Positions 1 to 9,038 of a stretch of 64,000 nucleotides of DNA are shown piece after piece. Each line of letters opens with the position of its first letter. Position 1 is the first letter of the stretch. The position numbers and the translations under genes were made by a program. Below the pieces are notes generated by a model that saw nothing but the letters and a program-made list of their open reading frames with translations, was not told where the DNA came from and searched no databases. Origin of the DNA: Zoogloeaceae bacterium (lineage in GTDB: Bacteria > Pseudomonadota > Gammaproteobacteria > Burkholderiales > Rhodocyclaceae); the NCBI GenBank assembly GCA_024235675.1, contig JACKLZ010000002.1:866001-930000 (forward strand). Direction: 5' to 3'.

Positions 1-2945
1 ATCATGCCGATCATTGAGGTGGCGGTGAATTGCGCGCCGAGCAGCGCGTGGCCGGGCATCACGCCGATGATAGTGAGCGGGATCGGCGCCATGATGATCA
101 GCGGCACCAGATAACGCCGGAACTGCGCCACCACCAGCAGATAGATCAGGATCAGGCCGACCGCGTAGGCCGCGCCCATGTCACGGAAGGTTTCATACGT
201 CACCTGCCATTCGCCGTCCCACTTCACGCTGTAGCCGGCGTAGGCATCGTGCGGCTGGCGGATGAACCACTCATCCAGCACCCCGGCCAGGCGCTCGCCG
301 ACCAGCGGCATGTCCTTGATCTGGCTGCGGATGTCGAACATGCCGTAAAGCGGCGAATCCAGCGCGCCGGCCATGTCGGCGGTCACGTAAACCACCGGCA
401 GCAAATCCTTGTGGTAGATCACCTGATCACGCTCGGTGGGGTGCACGCTGACCAGTTCGGACACCGGCACCAGCGTGCCATCCTGCGCGCGCAGCTTGAG
501 TTGCAGCAGATGCGCCACGGTCGACTGCTGCGAGGGCGGCAGCTGGATACGCACCGGGATCTCGTATTTGTTGTCGCCGCCATGCAGCGGGGTCACGCTC
601 TCGCCCGCCAGGCCGAGGCGCATCACCTCGACAATCTGCGCCTGCGCCACGCCCATCAGCGCCGCCTTGGCCTGATTGACCCGCAGCACCAGCTTGGGCG
701 CGGTCTCGTCGATGGTGTCATCGGCGCCGACGATATCGGCCGTGGTGTCGAAGACCTCGCGCACCTGCTGCGCCACCGCCAGCTGACCGGTGTAGTCCGG
801 GCCGTACACTTCAGCCACGATCGGCGACAGCACCGGCGGGCCGGGCGGCACTTCGACCACCTTGGCATTGCCGCCGTGCGCTCGCGCAATGGCGGTCACC
901 GTCTCGCGTACCGCGCCGGCCACCTCGTGACTGCTGCGATCGCGCTTGTGCTTATCGACCAGATTGATCTGCAGATCGCCCTGCTCCGGCGCGCTGCGCA
1001 GGTAGTACTGACGCACCAGACCATTGAAGTTGATCGGGCTGGCGGTGCCGGCATAGGCCTGCCAGTCGGTCACTTCGGCCGTCTTGCCCACCGCCTCGCC
1101 GATCTCGAGCAGCACCTGTGCGGTGGTCTCCAGCGGCGTGCCGACCGGCATGTCGAGCACCACCTGGAATTCGGATTTATTGTCCAGCGGCAGCATCTTG
1201 AGTACCACCAGCTTGACCCCCGCCAGCGCCACCGAACCGGCGATCAGGGCCATCACCAGCAACCACAGCAGGCTGCGGTTGCGCCGGCCACGCCGGGCGT
1301 CGATCAGCGGGCCGATCACGGCGCGGAAGAAGGCCGTCAGCCGGCGCGTCATGCGGTCTTCTCCGGCGTGTACGTGCCCGTCGGTTGATTTGAGCAGCTT
1401 CTGCGCCAGCCACGGGGTGACCACGAAGGCGACCAGCAGCGAGATGAACATGCCCATCGACGCGTTGATCGGGATCGGGCTCATGTAGGGGCCCATCAGG
1501 CCCGTCACGAACGCCATCGGCAGCAGCGCCGCGATCACGGTGAAGGTGGCCAGAATGGTCGGCCCGCCAACCTCGTCCACCGCCTTGGGGATCAACTGCC
1601 ACAGGGGTTTGTCGGGTTCGAGCAGATGCCAGCGGTGGATGTTTTCGACCACCACGATGGCGTCGTCCACCAGGATGCCGATCGAGAAAATGAGCGCGAA
1701 CAGGCTGACCCGATTGAGCGTGAAGCCCCAGGCCCAGGACGCGAACAGCGTCGCGGCCAGCGTCAGCGTCACCGCCAGACCGACGATGATCGCCTCGCGC
1801 CAGCCCAGCGTAAACAGCACCAGCAGCACCACCGCGCTGGTGGCGAACACTAGCTTGCCGATCAGCTTGTTGGCCTTGTCGTTGGCCGTCTCGCCGTAGT
1901 TGCGGGTGACGGTAACGTTGACGCCATCGGGGATCACCGTGCCCTTCAGCGTCTCGACGCGGGCCAGCAACTGGTTGGCCACGTCCGAGGCGTTGGCGCC
2001 CGGCTTCTTCGACACCGACAGGGTCACCGCGGGCGATACGCCGGCGGCTTCAATGCCACGCTCGGCCCCCGCCGCACCGGCGCCGAACCACACATAGCGC
2101 GAGGGCTGATCCGGCCCGTTGGCCACCTCGGCCACATCCGACAGATACACCGGCTTGCCATCGGCCACACCCACCACCAGCGCCCGCACATCCTGCGCCG
2201 AGCTGATGTAGGTGCCGGTCTGCACCAGTACTTCCTGGTTGTCGGCGACCAGCCGGCCCGCCGACTGCGACGCGTTCGACACCTGCAGCGCGGCTTTCAG
2301 ATCGGCCGCGGTCACGCCGTGGGCGTTCATCCGCGCAGGGTCCATCAGCACGCGCAGTACATGGCCAGGGCCGCCGATGGTCACCACATCGCGTGTACCG
2401 GGGATGCGCTTGAGGTCGATCTCGATCGCGCGGGCCACTTGCTGCATGTCGAAGCCGGCGCGCTCGGGGTCCTCGGTCCACAGCGTGATGCCGACAATCG
2501 GCACATCATCGATACCTTTCGGTTTGACAATGGGTTCGAGCACGCCCAGTTCGGGGCGCAGCCAGTCGCGGTGCGATTCCAGCGTGTCGTAGAGGCGCAC
2601 CAGCGCGGTCTGGTTCGGCACGCCGACCTCGAACTGCACGGTGAGCACCGACATGTCCGGCTGCGATACCGAATACACATGCTCGACCCCCGCCATGCGC
2701 GAAAGCACCTGCTCGGCCGGACGCGACACCAGCGACTCCACCTCCCGCGCCGACGCGCCCGGAAAGGGCACGAAGACGTTGGCCATGGTCACATCGATCT
2801 GCGGCTCTTCTTCCTTGGGGGTAATGAAGGTCGCGAACACCCCCATCAGGAACAGCACCAGCGCCAGCAGCGGCGTCAGCGCATTGCGCTGAAAGCCGCT
2901 GGCGATCTTGCCGGACAGGCCGAGGACGGGGGTGTCATTGCTCAC
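1..2945 (-). CDS. RND-family efflux permease (AcrB/HAE1-like), 3' end beyond the window
   Basis: Inner-membrane proton-driven pump subunit of a tripartite efflux system. About 981 codons are visible and the reading frame stays consistent from the GTG start to the window edge. The first residues are VSNDTPVLG, followed by TM1 and the periplasmic porter start (TPKEEEPQIDV). The TM4 proton-relay motif VDDAIVVVEN lies near residue 430, and the late motif GVMPGHALLGAQFTATSMIG lies at the window edge, so only the C-terminal TM segments are missing. The GTG start at 2945 is chosen because the nearby ATG is out of frame. It lies 10 bp after the sulfide:quinone oxidoreductase stop with no clear ribosome site, which suggests translational coupling. 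The adaptor gene two genes upstream is the likely periplasmic partner. The substrate cannot be read from sequence. Confidence 0.93.
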   Translation of the reverse strand, partial: MSNDTPVLGLSGKIASGFQRNALTPLLALVLFLMGVFATFITPKEEEPQIDVTMANVFVPFPGASAREVESLVSRPAEQVLSRMAGVEHVYSVSQPDMSVLTVQFEVGVPNQTALVRLYDTLESHRDWLRPELGVLEPIVKPKGIDDVPIVGITLWTEDPERAGFDMQQVARAIEIDLKRIPGTRDVVTIGGPGHVLRVLMDPARMNAHGVTAADLKAALQVSNASQSAGRLVADNQEVLVQTGTYISSAQDVRALVVGVADGKPVYLSDVAEVANGPDQPSRYVWFGAGAAGAERGIEAAGVSPAVTLSVSKKPGANASDVANQLLARVETLKGTVIPDGVNVTVTRNYGETANDKANKLIGKLVFATSAVVLLVLFTLGWREAIIVGLAVTLTLAATLFASWAWGFTLNRVSLFALIFSIGILVDDAIVVVENIHRWHLLEPDKPLWQLIPKAVDEVGGPTILATFTVIAALLPMAFVTGLMGPYMSPIPINASMGMFISLLVAFVVTPWLAQKLLKSTDGHVHAGEDRMTRRLTAFFRAVIGPLIDARRGRRNRSLLWLLVMALIAGSVALAGVKLVVLKMLPLDNKSEFQVVLDMPVGTPLETTAQVLLEIGEAVGKTAEVTDWQAYAGTASPINFNGLVRQYYLRSAPEQGDLQINLVDKHKRDRSSHEVAGAVRETVTAIARAHGGNAKVVEVPPGPPVLSPIVAEVYGPDYTGQLAVAQQVREVFDTTADIVGADDTIDETAPKLVLRVNQAKAALMGVAQAQIVEVMRLGLAGESVTPLHGGDNKYEIPVRIQLPPSQQSTVAHLLQLKLRAQDGTLVPVSELVSVHPTERDQVIYHKDLLPVVYVTADMAGALDSPLYGMFDIRSQIKDMPLVGERLAGVLDEWFIRQPHDAYAGYSVKWDGEWQVTYETFRDMGAAYAVGLILIYLLVVAQFRRYLVPLIIMAPIPLTIIGVMPGHALLGAQFTATSMIGM

Positions 2946-2955
2946 GTGATGCGTT

Positions 2956-4230
2956 CTACCGATTCTTGAGTTTCATGATGCCGAGCGCTTCGAGCACGAT
3001 CTTTTCATAGACCGGCTCGGTCGTGCCCTTCTTCATCTTGCGCAGGAAGTACTTCTCGAAGCCGACCTTGGCCAGATGCACCCAGCGGCCCTCCGAATAC
3101 CAGTTGACGTTGCGCGGCGGGATCTGCGGCAGGGCCACAAAAGCGGCGCCGGTGTCACCGAAGTCGGCCAGACAGATGGCGTTCCAGGTGGCACGCTCTT
3201 CGGGCGCCTTGCCATCGAGCACGGCGCGGATGTTCTTGGCGGTGGCGGTAACCATCGACTCGATCATGTAACCGGTCTTGGGCACGCCCGTCGGCACCGG
3301 CGTTGCCTCAACCGGCGGAATCGCCACGCACACGCCGATCCCGTAGATATTGGGATAGCGCGGATTGCGCTGGAATTCGTCGATCAGCACGAAGCCGCGC
3401 GGATTGACCAGGCCCTCGACACCACGCACCGCGTCGATGCCGCGGAAGGCCGGCAGCATCATCGAGTACTTGAACGGCAGCTCGTGCTGACGTTTGGGCT
3501 TGCCCTCGTCGTCATGCTCGGTGACGAACATGGTGCCGTCCTCGACCTTGTCGACCTTGGCGTTGCAGATCCACTTGATGTGACGGTCGCGGAACATCGA
3601 CTCGATCATGCCCTTCGAGTCGCCCACGCCGCCCAGGCCGAGGTGGCCGATGTAGGGTTCGGAGGTGACGAAAGTCATCGGCACCCGGTCGCGCAGTTTG
3701 CGTTTTCGCAGGTCGGTTTCCATGATCCGGGCGAACTCGTACGCCGGGCCAAAGCACGACGCGCCCTGCACCGCACCGACCACGATCGGACCCGGATTGT
3801 CCACAAACGCCTGCCAGTTCGCCTCGGCTGTCACGGCATGATCGACATGGCAGATCGACTGGGTAAAGCCCTCGGGCCCGAGGCCGGGGATCTCGTCAAA
3901 GGCCAGCTGCGGGCCGGTGGCGATCACCAGCACGTCATAATCGAGCGCGCTGCCGTCGGCCAGGGTCAGACTGTTCTGCGCCGCATTCACCTGGGTGACC
4001 GCCTGCTCGACGAAGTCGATGTGCTTCTTCGCCAGTAGCGGCGCGATCTCAAGCTCGATGTCATCGCGCTTGCGCCAGTTCACCGCCACCCAGGGGTTCG
4101 ATGGCGTGAAGTGGAAGCGGCCATTGTTGGCCACCACCGTAATCCGGTCTTCCGCGCGCGCCAGCGCCTTCATTTCGTAGGCCATCGGCAGCCCGCCGAG
4201 CCCCGCTCCGACAATCACTATGTGCGCCAT
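2956..4230 (-). CDS. sqr: Sulfide:quinone oxidoreductase
   Basis: A FAD flavoprotein of 424 aa that oxidises sulfide to sulfane sulfur or polysulfide and passes electrons to quinone at the cytoplasmic membrane. The N-terminal dinucleotide fold is IVIVGAGLGGLPMA. Three cysteines fall at C127 (SICHVDH), C159 (GASCFGPAYEF) and C353 (NAICLADFG), matching in number and position the three essential cysteines known from Rhodobacter SQR. The C-terminal part carries the short amphipathic membrane-binding region typical of the family. The start at 4230 is preceded by GGAGGAG; an upstream in-frame ATG at 4263 lacks such a site. The gene sits between an RND adaptor and an RND pump, which is unusual company for sqr and suggests a linked sulfur-stress role (inference). 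Confidence 0.93.
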   Translation of the reverse strand: MAHIVIVGAGLGGLPMAYEMKALARAEDRITVVANNGRFHFTPSNPWVAVNWRKRDDIELEIAPLLAKKHIDFVEQAVTQVNAAQNSLTLADGSALDYDVLVIATGPQLAFDEIPGLGPEGFTQSICHVDHAVTAEANWQAFVDNPGPIVVGAVQGASCFGPAYEFARIMETDLRKRKLRDRVPMTFVTSEPYIGHLGLGGVGDSKGMIESMFRDRHIKWICNAKVDKVEDGTMFVTEHDDEGKPKRQHELPFKYSMMLPAFRGIDAVRGVEGLVNPRGFVLIDEFQRNPRYPNIYGIGVCVAIPPVEATPVPTGVPKTGYMIESMVTATAKNIRAVLDGKAPEERATWNAICLADFGDTGAAFVALPQIPPRNVNWYSEGRWVHLAKVGFEKYFLRKMKKGTTEPVYEKIVLEALGIMKLKNR

Positions 4231-4320
4231 CGTCTCTCCTCCAAGCCATGAGCACTGGTGCATCCGATCCGGGCGCCGGCGCTGCCGAGGTCCCGTCCAG
4301 ACGCGTTCTGCGAGTCCGCG

Positions 4321-5373
4321 CTATTGTTGTGAAGCGTTTTGTTGGCGCAACAGGCTCGCTTTGACGGGATCCAGGGCCACCCTGTCTCCCACATTCAGTC
4401 CGGCCAGAATCTCGATCCGGCCGTCCGGCAAGCGCTCGCCGGGACGTATCTGGCGCAGGCGAAAACCCGCGTCGGTGTGGACATACACCGCCGTCACCTC
4501 ACCGCGCCGCAGCACGGCCGAGGCCGGCATGGTCAAGCGCGGCGTGGTGCCGACCTGCAGCATCAAACGGGCAAACTGGCCCGGCACGACACCGCTCACC
4601 GAGGCAGGCAACAAGGCGCGCACTTCCATGGTGTGGGTTTTCGGATCGGCCGAGGGCACCAGCATCACGGCGCTCGCCGCCACGGGGGCGTCACGACCGC
4701 TGAGGACGATATCGGCGGCCAGCGGCGCACCCGACACGCCCTGAACAATTGATTGGGGCAGCTGCGCCACGACACGCAACTGGCCGGGGTCATACAGCGT
4801 CAGCAAGGGGCGGCCAGGCTGGGCCATTTCGCCCACCTCGGCATGGCGCTCGGCAACGACACCGCTGATCGGCGCCGCAATACGGGTGAAATCGCGCACG
4901 GTGGCCGCCTGCCCGCGACCGGCCCGGGCGGCGCTCAGCCCCGCGGCGGCCACATTCATCGCCGCCACGGCCTGATCGACGACCGCCTGGCTGACAAAGC
5001 CCTTTTCTTTCAGCGACACATTGCGCCGCCATTCGGCCTGCGCATTCACATACGTGGCTTGAGCCTGAGCGACCGACGCCGCCGCGCCGGCGACCGCCTG
5101 ATTGGCTTCGCTGGCATCGACGCGCATCAGCAACTGGCCGGCACTCACGCGGTCGCCCGCATCGGCTGTTACCTCAATGATGCGGCCTTGCACCTGGGCG
5201 GCAATCGTGGCGCTATTGACCGCCTCGACCACACCTTCGGCAATATGGCGCACACCGGTGGGCGCGCGCTCGACCAGCGCGGTTTCAATCTCGGCGGCGA
5301 CAGCAACCGGCGCCGCCGCAAGGGCAGCCACACACAGCACGGCAAAGAAGGAGGGAGGGGTCAGTGATTTCAC
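4321..5373 (-). CDS. RND efflux periplasmic adaptor (membrane fusion protein)
   Basis: A 350-aa HlyD/AcrA-type adaptor bridging an RND pump and an outer-membrane channel. It has a Sec signal peptide (residues 1-27, cleavage near AVAA/EIE). A lipoyl-like half motif follows around residues 45-80 (GRIIEVTADAGDRVSAGQLL), then a short alpha-hairpin rich in Ala/Gln, the second lipoyl half (RIAAPISGVVAERHAEVGEM) and a beta-barrel domain. The hairpin is short, as in adaptors of compact RND systems. The start is GTG at 5373; no good ribosome site precedes it and the predicted transcription start is within a few bases. It is the first gene of the unit adaptor-sqr-RND. No outer-membrane channel gene is visible. 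Confidence 0.9.
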   Translation of the reverse strand: MKSLTPPSFFAVLCVAALAAAPVAVAAEIETALVERAPTGVRHIAEGVVEAVNSATIAAQVQGRIIEVTADAGDRVSAGQLLMRVDASEANQAVAGAAASVAQAQATYVNAQAEWRRNVSLKEKGFVSQAVVDQAVAAMNVAAAGLSAARAGRGQAATVRDFTRIAAPISGVVAERHAEVGEMAQPGRPLLTLYDPGQLRVVAQLPQSIVQGVSGAPLAADIVLSGRDAPVAASAVMLVPSADPKTHTMEVRALLPASVSGVVPGQFARLMLQVGTTPRLTMPASAVLRRGEVTAVYVHTDAGFRLRQIRPGERLPDGRIEILAGLNVGDRVALDPVKASLLRQQNASQQ

Positions 5374-5408
5374 GCATATTAGTTTATTCTTATATGCGTA
5401 AGTGTCAA
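5372..5408 (-). promoter_or_regulatory. Promoter with overlapping palindromic operator for the adaptor-sqr-RND unit
   Basis: Read on the minus strand, TTGACA (5408-5403) is followed after 16 bp by TAAACT (5386-5381). A perfect 8-bp inverted repeat, ACGCATAT and ATATGCGT (5372-5379 and 5392-5399) with a 12-bp spacer, covers the -10 and most of the spacer. The placement is that of a repressor site. ArsR-family sulfide sensors bind AT-rich palindromes of this general kind, but the identity of the regulator is a guess. The expected start of transcription is at or beside the GTG start codon. Confidence 0.6.
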
Positions 5409-5430
5409 GACATTCGGCCTCAGCGGGCGA

Positions 5431-6351
5431 TCACCCCGGACAGACCACTGCTGGCGCGCATATCACCGTCACCTCGCGCCCGCCATCGCGATACTCGACC
5501 GACAGAAAGCCGAGCCGGCAGGCCAGTGAGATGCCGCGACCATTGACCTGGGTGGCCCGCTCGGCCGACAGCGCCATGAAGGGCAGCCAGTCGAACCCCT
5601 CACCTTCATCACGAATGGTGATGCTGATCGACTCGACAGCGCGTCGAACCTCCACCCACACCCGGCGGTCACGGTAAGCGGGCAAGCGCATCCGTCGATC
5701 GACTTCGTCGCGCCAACGGCCACTTTGCACCAGCGCCGCCTTGGTCTCGTAGCCGATGCCAAGGTTGCCGTGTTCGACCGCGTTGCGCAGCAGTTCGGAC
5801 AAACCGATGGCCGCCAGGTCCGGCGTGGCACACAGTACCGCCAGCCCATGGGCAAGTGCACTGGCCTCATCCACACTGCGCAGGCGAAACTGCGCCGCAT
5901 CCAGCAAACCCACCGTGCGGCGCAGTTCGCGCGCTTCCAGCGACAACTGGGTGCGCTCGGCATGGTTTGCCAGCGCCGCACGCACCAGCGTGAGCAGCGA
6001 GTTCGAGCGATACGGCTTCGTGAGGTAGTAATACGCCCCCGCCGCAATGCCTTCGGCCACGGCATCCGGGTCGGCCACGGCGGTCTGGATGATCACCGGC
6101 GTCAGCGCCTGCTGCGGCAAGGTCCGCATCTGCCGCAGCACGTCGAAGCCGTCAGGTGGCGCCATGCGCCGATCCAGCACCACCAGATCGAAGCCCGCCA
6201 GGCTGGCCTTCATTTGCGCCAGTGCGCTCCGTCCGCTGTCTGCCGTGCTCACATCGTAGGCCTGACCGGACAAGGCATTGGCCATGAGTTCGAGGTTGAA
6301 AGCCTCGTCATCGACCAGCAGGATCTGCGGTCGCGCCGCCGCGGCACTCAC
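5431..6351 (-). CDS. Response regulator with C-terminal HATPase-like domain
   Basis: 306 aa. Residues 8-125 form a receiver domain with acidic pocket D14-D15, phosphoacceptor D60 (VVLDRRM) and K112 (YLTKPY). Instead of a DNA-binding domain, the C-terminal half resembles a GHKL/RsbW-type ATPase: an N-box-like LLRNAVEHGNLG, then IRDEGEGFDW and NGRGISLACRLGF. The output is therefore probably protein-protein, for example anti-sigma or partner-switching control (inference). The GTG start at 6351 overlaps the kinase stop by four bases (GTGA), so the two are translationally coupled and are surely partners. It could also be described as an ATP-binding response regulator of hybrid-kinase origin that lacks a HisKA region. 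Confidence 0.85.
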   Translation of the reverse strand: MSAAAARPQILLVDDEAFNLELMANALSGQAYDVSTADSGRSALAQMKASLAGFDLVVLDRRMAPPDGFDVLRQMRTLPQQALTPVIIQTAVADPDAVAEGIAAGAYYYLTKPYRSNSLLTLVRAALANHAERTQLSLEARELRRTVGLLDAAQFRLRSVDEASALAHGLAVLCATPDLAAIGLSELLRNAVEHGNLGIGYETKAALVQSGRWRDEVDRRMRLPAYRDRRVWVEVRRAVESISITIRDEGEGFDWLPFMALSAERATQVNGRGISLACRLGFLSVEYRDGGREVTVICAPAVVCPG

Positions 6352-8990
6352 GCCTTGACCCCCGTCACCACACCGGCCTGGGCACACGGCAACTGCACCC
6401 GAAACACCGCACCGCCACCCTCGCCGTCGGCCGCCTCGATGCGCCCGCCAAAGGCTTCCACAAACTGGCGGCAGATCGACAGCCCGAGCCCGCTGCCCGG
6501 TGGCGAATTTGGCAGCTCGGGATGGCCCCGAACAAAGGCCTCGAAGAGCCGCTCGGCCCCGCCGTCGGGCAGACCGATGCCCCGGTCACGAACCTCAAGC
6601 TCCATCACCTCGCCATGCATCGGATCGGCCGGCAGCGACACCCCGTCGCGTACCGCCAGGCGCAACACGACCGGTGTGCCCACGGGTGAAAACTTGATCG
6701 CATTGGTCACCAGGTTCATCACCACCTGCTGCAGCCGCAAACCGTCCGCACGTACCGGGCACAAACCATCAGCCAGCTCGAGATGGAGGTGCATGTCCTT
6801 CGCCTGAGCAAGCGCCTCGCACTCATCGACGACGTCACGGCACACCATCGCCCAATCGACCGGCGCAAGCGCCAGCTTTCCACGCGTCGACTCGGTGCGT
6901 GCCACATCAAGCAGATCCGACACCATCCCAAGCAGCCGCTGGCCGCTGAGCTCGATCCGCTCAAAACAGTGCGTGCGTCGCGCATCGGTCTGCTCGGGCT
7001 GCAAGCCCATTTCGGCAAAGCCCAGGATGGCATGCAGCGGCGTGCGCAACTCGTGCGACAAGGTGGCCAGAAACTCGCTCTTGCCGCGACTGGCGCGATC
7101 GGCAGCATCCTTGGCCAACAATAGATCAATGGTCTGCTCCGCCACCAGGTCGGCGAGGTTGTCACGATGACGCGTCAGCTCCTGCTCGGCGCGCCTGAGT
7201 TCACTCAGATTGCGCACGATGCACAGAAAGCCGCCGGTCTCCACCCGCACCACCCGTCCCTCGAAACTTTGCGCCTCGCCGCTCAGGGTGTTGAGCGTGT
7301 AATCCAGATGCTCCACGCCGCCATGCGCGGCCACGTTGCGGCAGGCCGCGTCCAGTGCGGCCGCCACGCCCGCGGGCAGAACCTCCGCGCTGCGCTTGCC
7401 GAGGAAGTGTTCCGGCGCCACCACCAGATCGCCTTCGTTACCCGCGTGATAGCCCACGTAGCGACAGTCTTCATCAAACTCGAAGAGCAGATCCGGCAGC
7501 GCCGCCAGCGCGCTGGCATGTCGCGCCGCCAGGCGTGCTTGCGCCTGTGCCGCCAGTTGCTCGGCGGTGATGTCGGCAATGAAGCCGGCCACCCCAAGCA
7601 CGGCACCGGTCGCATCCCGCCGGGCTTTGCCGCGGGTGCGCAACCAGCGCGTGAGGCCATCGGGCAGCACGATGCGATAGCGCATGTCGAGCGGCGCATC
7701 GAAATCGACATGCTGCGCAATCGCCGCATCCACCGCGGCGCGATCCTGCGGATGCAAGCGGCTGCGCCACAGCGCCAGCAACTGGCTGGCCGGGTGGTGT
7801 TCCACCACGCCGAGAATTTTCAAGGCGCGATCCGAGGCCAGCATGCCTCCGCGCGCCGGGTCCCAGTCCCACCAGCCTTCCTGGGCCCCTTCGAGCGCCA
7901 GACGCAGCCGCTGGTCCTTCTCGCGCAAGGCCGCGGTCATGTCCTTGGCGAGCCGGTCCGCGCGGTGCCGTGTCGCACCCAGCATGCCGACCAGCACGAC
8001 CAGCAGCGCCCCAACGACGGCCACGCTGGCCCCGACCAGATGCGCCTGCCACCAAGGGATCAAGGCCTCATACGCCGGCGTTGAACTCAATCTGAAATAC
8101 CACGCGTGCCCCCCGAAATGAAGCTGCCGCTCGGCGGCAAACCGGGCCGAGAGCTCATCGACACCGCGCACCGCCAGACGCTCGGCCAGATCGGCATCAC
8201 GCGAATCGTAGAGCTGCGCCGCCAGCAGGCGGCCCCGACCGATCAGCACCGACTCGAGAAATTCGGCAGCACGGAATTCGGCACTGATCACGCCGATGGC
8301 CACGGCCTCACGCTGCGCCTCATCGAGTGGTGGCGCAGACGTGGCATACACCGGCATCAAGAGCGAAAACGCAGGCTCGCCGTCACCCGAATCGCCGCGC
8401 ACGGCCGTGTGCGCCGACAAGGCCACGTCGCCCACGCGCCAGGCATACTCGGCCGCCACGCGCCGCACCGGGTCCGACAACAGATCAAAGCCCAGCACCC
8501 GGGACAGATCCATCGGCGCCGGCGCCACCCGCACCACGGGCAAATACACAGGCCGCTCGCCGGCGGGCCGGATATCGAAATACTCCCCGACCGCCCCACT
8601 CACCCACGCATCGAGTTGGTCACGCCGCTCCTGTGGAATCCGCCAGCCCAGCGACAGGCTGGAAAAGCCCGGAAACACGCGCGCCAGCTTGAGCCCATCA
8701 ACATAGGCCTCCCAGTCGCCGGTGGGTATGTTCACCGCCACGCGAACCAACCCGGCGGCGCCGCGCTGCACCTCGGCAAAGCGCGCCAGACGCGCCTCCG
8801 CCGTCGCCACCACCGCATCGGCATCCGCGGCAAACTGCTGCCGGGCGGTGTCCACCACCCGCGCCCGCATCCCCGCCCAACTCGCCAGCGCGAGGGCGAT
8901 CATGCCGACCGCCACCCACGCGGTCACCCGGCCGCCCTTGCGTGGCACGGCAGAAGAAAGCTCGGGCGGGATGTCTGGATGCGTATTCAC
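6348..8990 (-). CDS. CHASE-PAS-PAS sensor histidine kinase
   Basis: 880-aa membrane kinase. TM1 is about residues 22-42. An extracytoplasmic CHASE-type domain follows (about 60-300, including VFPGFSSLSLGWRIP), then TM2 at about 320-345. Two cytoplasmic PAS domains follow (about 365-480 and 490-610; the first carries WWDWDPARG and RYRIVLPDGLTRWLRTRG). The HisKA box SHELRTPLHAILG has phosphoacceptor H646. The HATPase domain has the N-box NLVTNAIKFSP, G1 box DRGIGLP and G2 GSGLGLSICRQ, so it looks catalytically complete. The signal is unknown; CHASE domains bind small extracellular ligands. It is followed without a gap by the response regulator. Confidence 0.92.
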   Translation of the reverse strand: MNTHPDIPPELSSAVPRKGGRVTAWVAVGMIALALASWAGMRARVVDTARQQFAADADAVVATAEARLARFAEVQRGAAGLVRVAVNIPTGDWEAYVDGLKLARVFPGFSSLSLGWRIPQERRDQLDAWVSGAVGEYFDIRPAGERPVYLPVVRVAPAPMDLSRVLGFDLLSDPVRRVAAEYAWRVGDVALSAHTAVRGDSGDGEPAFSLLMPVYATSAPPLDEAQREAVAIGVISAEFRAAEFLESVLIGRGRLLAAQLYDSRDADLAERLAVRGVDELSARFAAERQLHFGGHAWYFRLSSTPAYEALIPWWQAHLVGASVAVVGALLVVLVGMLGATRHRADRLAKDMTAALREKDQRLRLALEGAQEGWWDWDPARGGMLASDRALKILGVVEHHPASQLLALWRSRLHPQDRAAVDAAIAQHVDFDAPLDMRYRIVLPDGLTRWLRTRGKARRDATGAVLGVAGFIADITAEQLAAQAQARLAARHASALAALPDLLFEFDEDCRYVGYHAGNEGDLVVAPEHFLGKRSAEVLPAGVAAALDAACRNVAAHGGVEHLDYTLNTLSGEAQSFEGRVVRVETGGFLCIVRNLSELRRAEQELTRHRDNLADLVAEQTIDLLLAKDAADRASRGKSEFLATLSHELRTPLHAILGFAEMGLQPEQTDARRTHCFERIELSGQRLLGMVSDLLDVARTESTRGKLALAPVDWAMVCRDVVDECEALAQAKDMHLHLELADGLCPVRADGLRLQQVVMNLVTNAIKFSPVGTPVVLRLAVRDGVSLPADPMHGEVMELEVRDRGIGLPDGGAERLFEAFVRGHPELPNSPPGSGLGLSICRQFVEAFGGRIEAADGEGGGAVFRVQLPCAQAGVVTGVKA

Positions 8991-9038
8991 AGGAACCTGT
9001 CGGGCATCGATGGCGGGCAGAAAAGCACTACGACGCCA

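Noticed and set aside
30..1388. 452-codon plus-strand open frame
   Set aside because: It is antisense to the RND pump, whose motifs read continuously on the minus strand. The translation is low-complexity Arg/His/Gln.
4231..4263. Longer sqr start (extra 11 residues)
   Set aside because: The downstream ATG has a GGAGGAG site and restores the catalytic cysteine numbering of the family.
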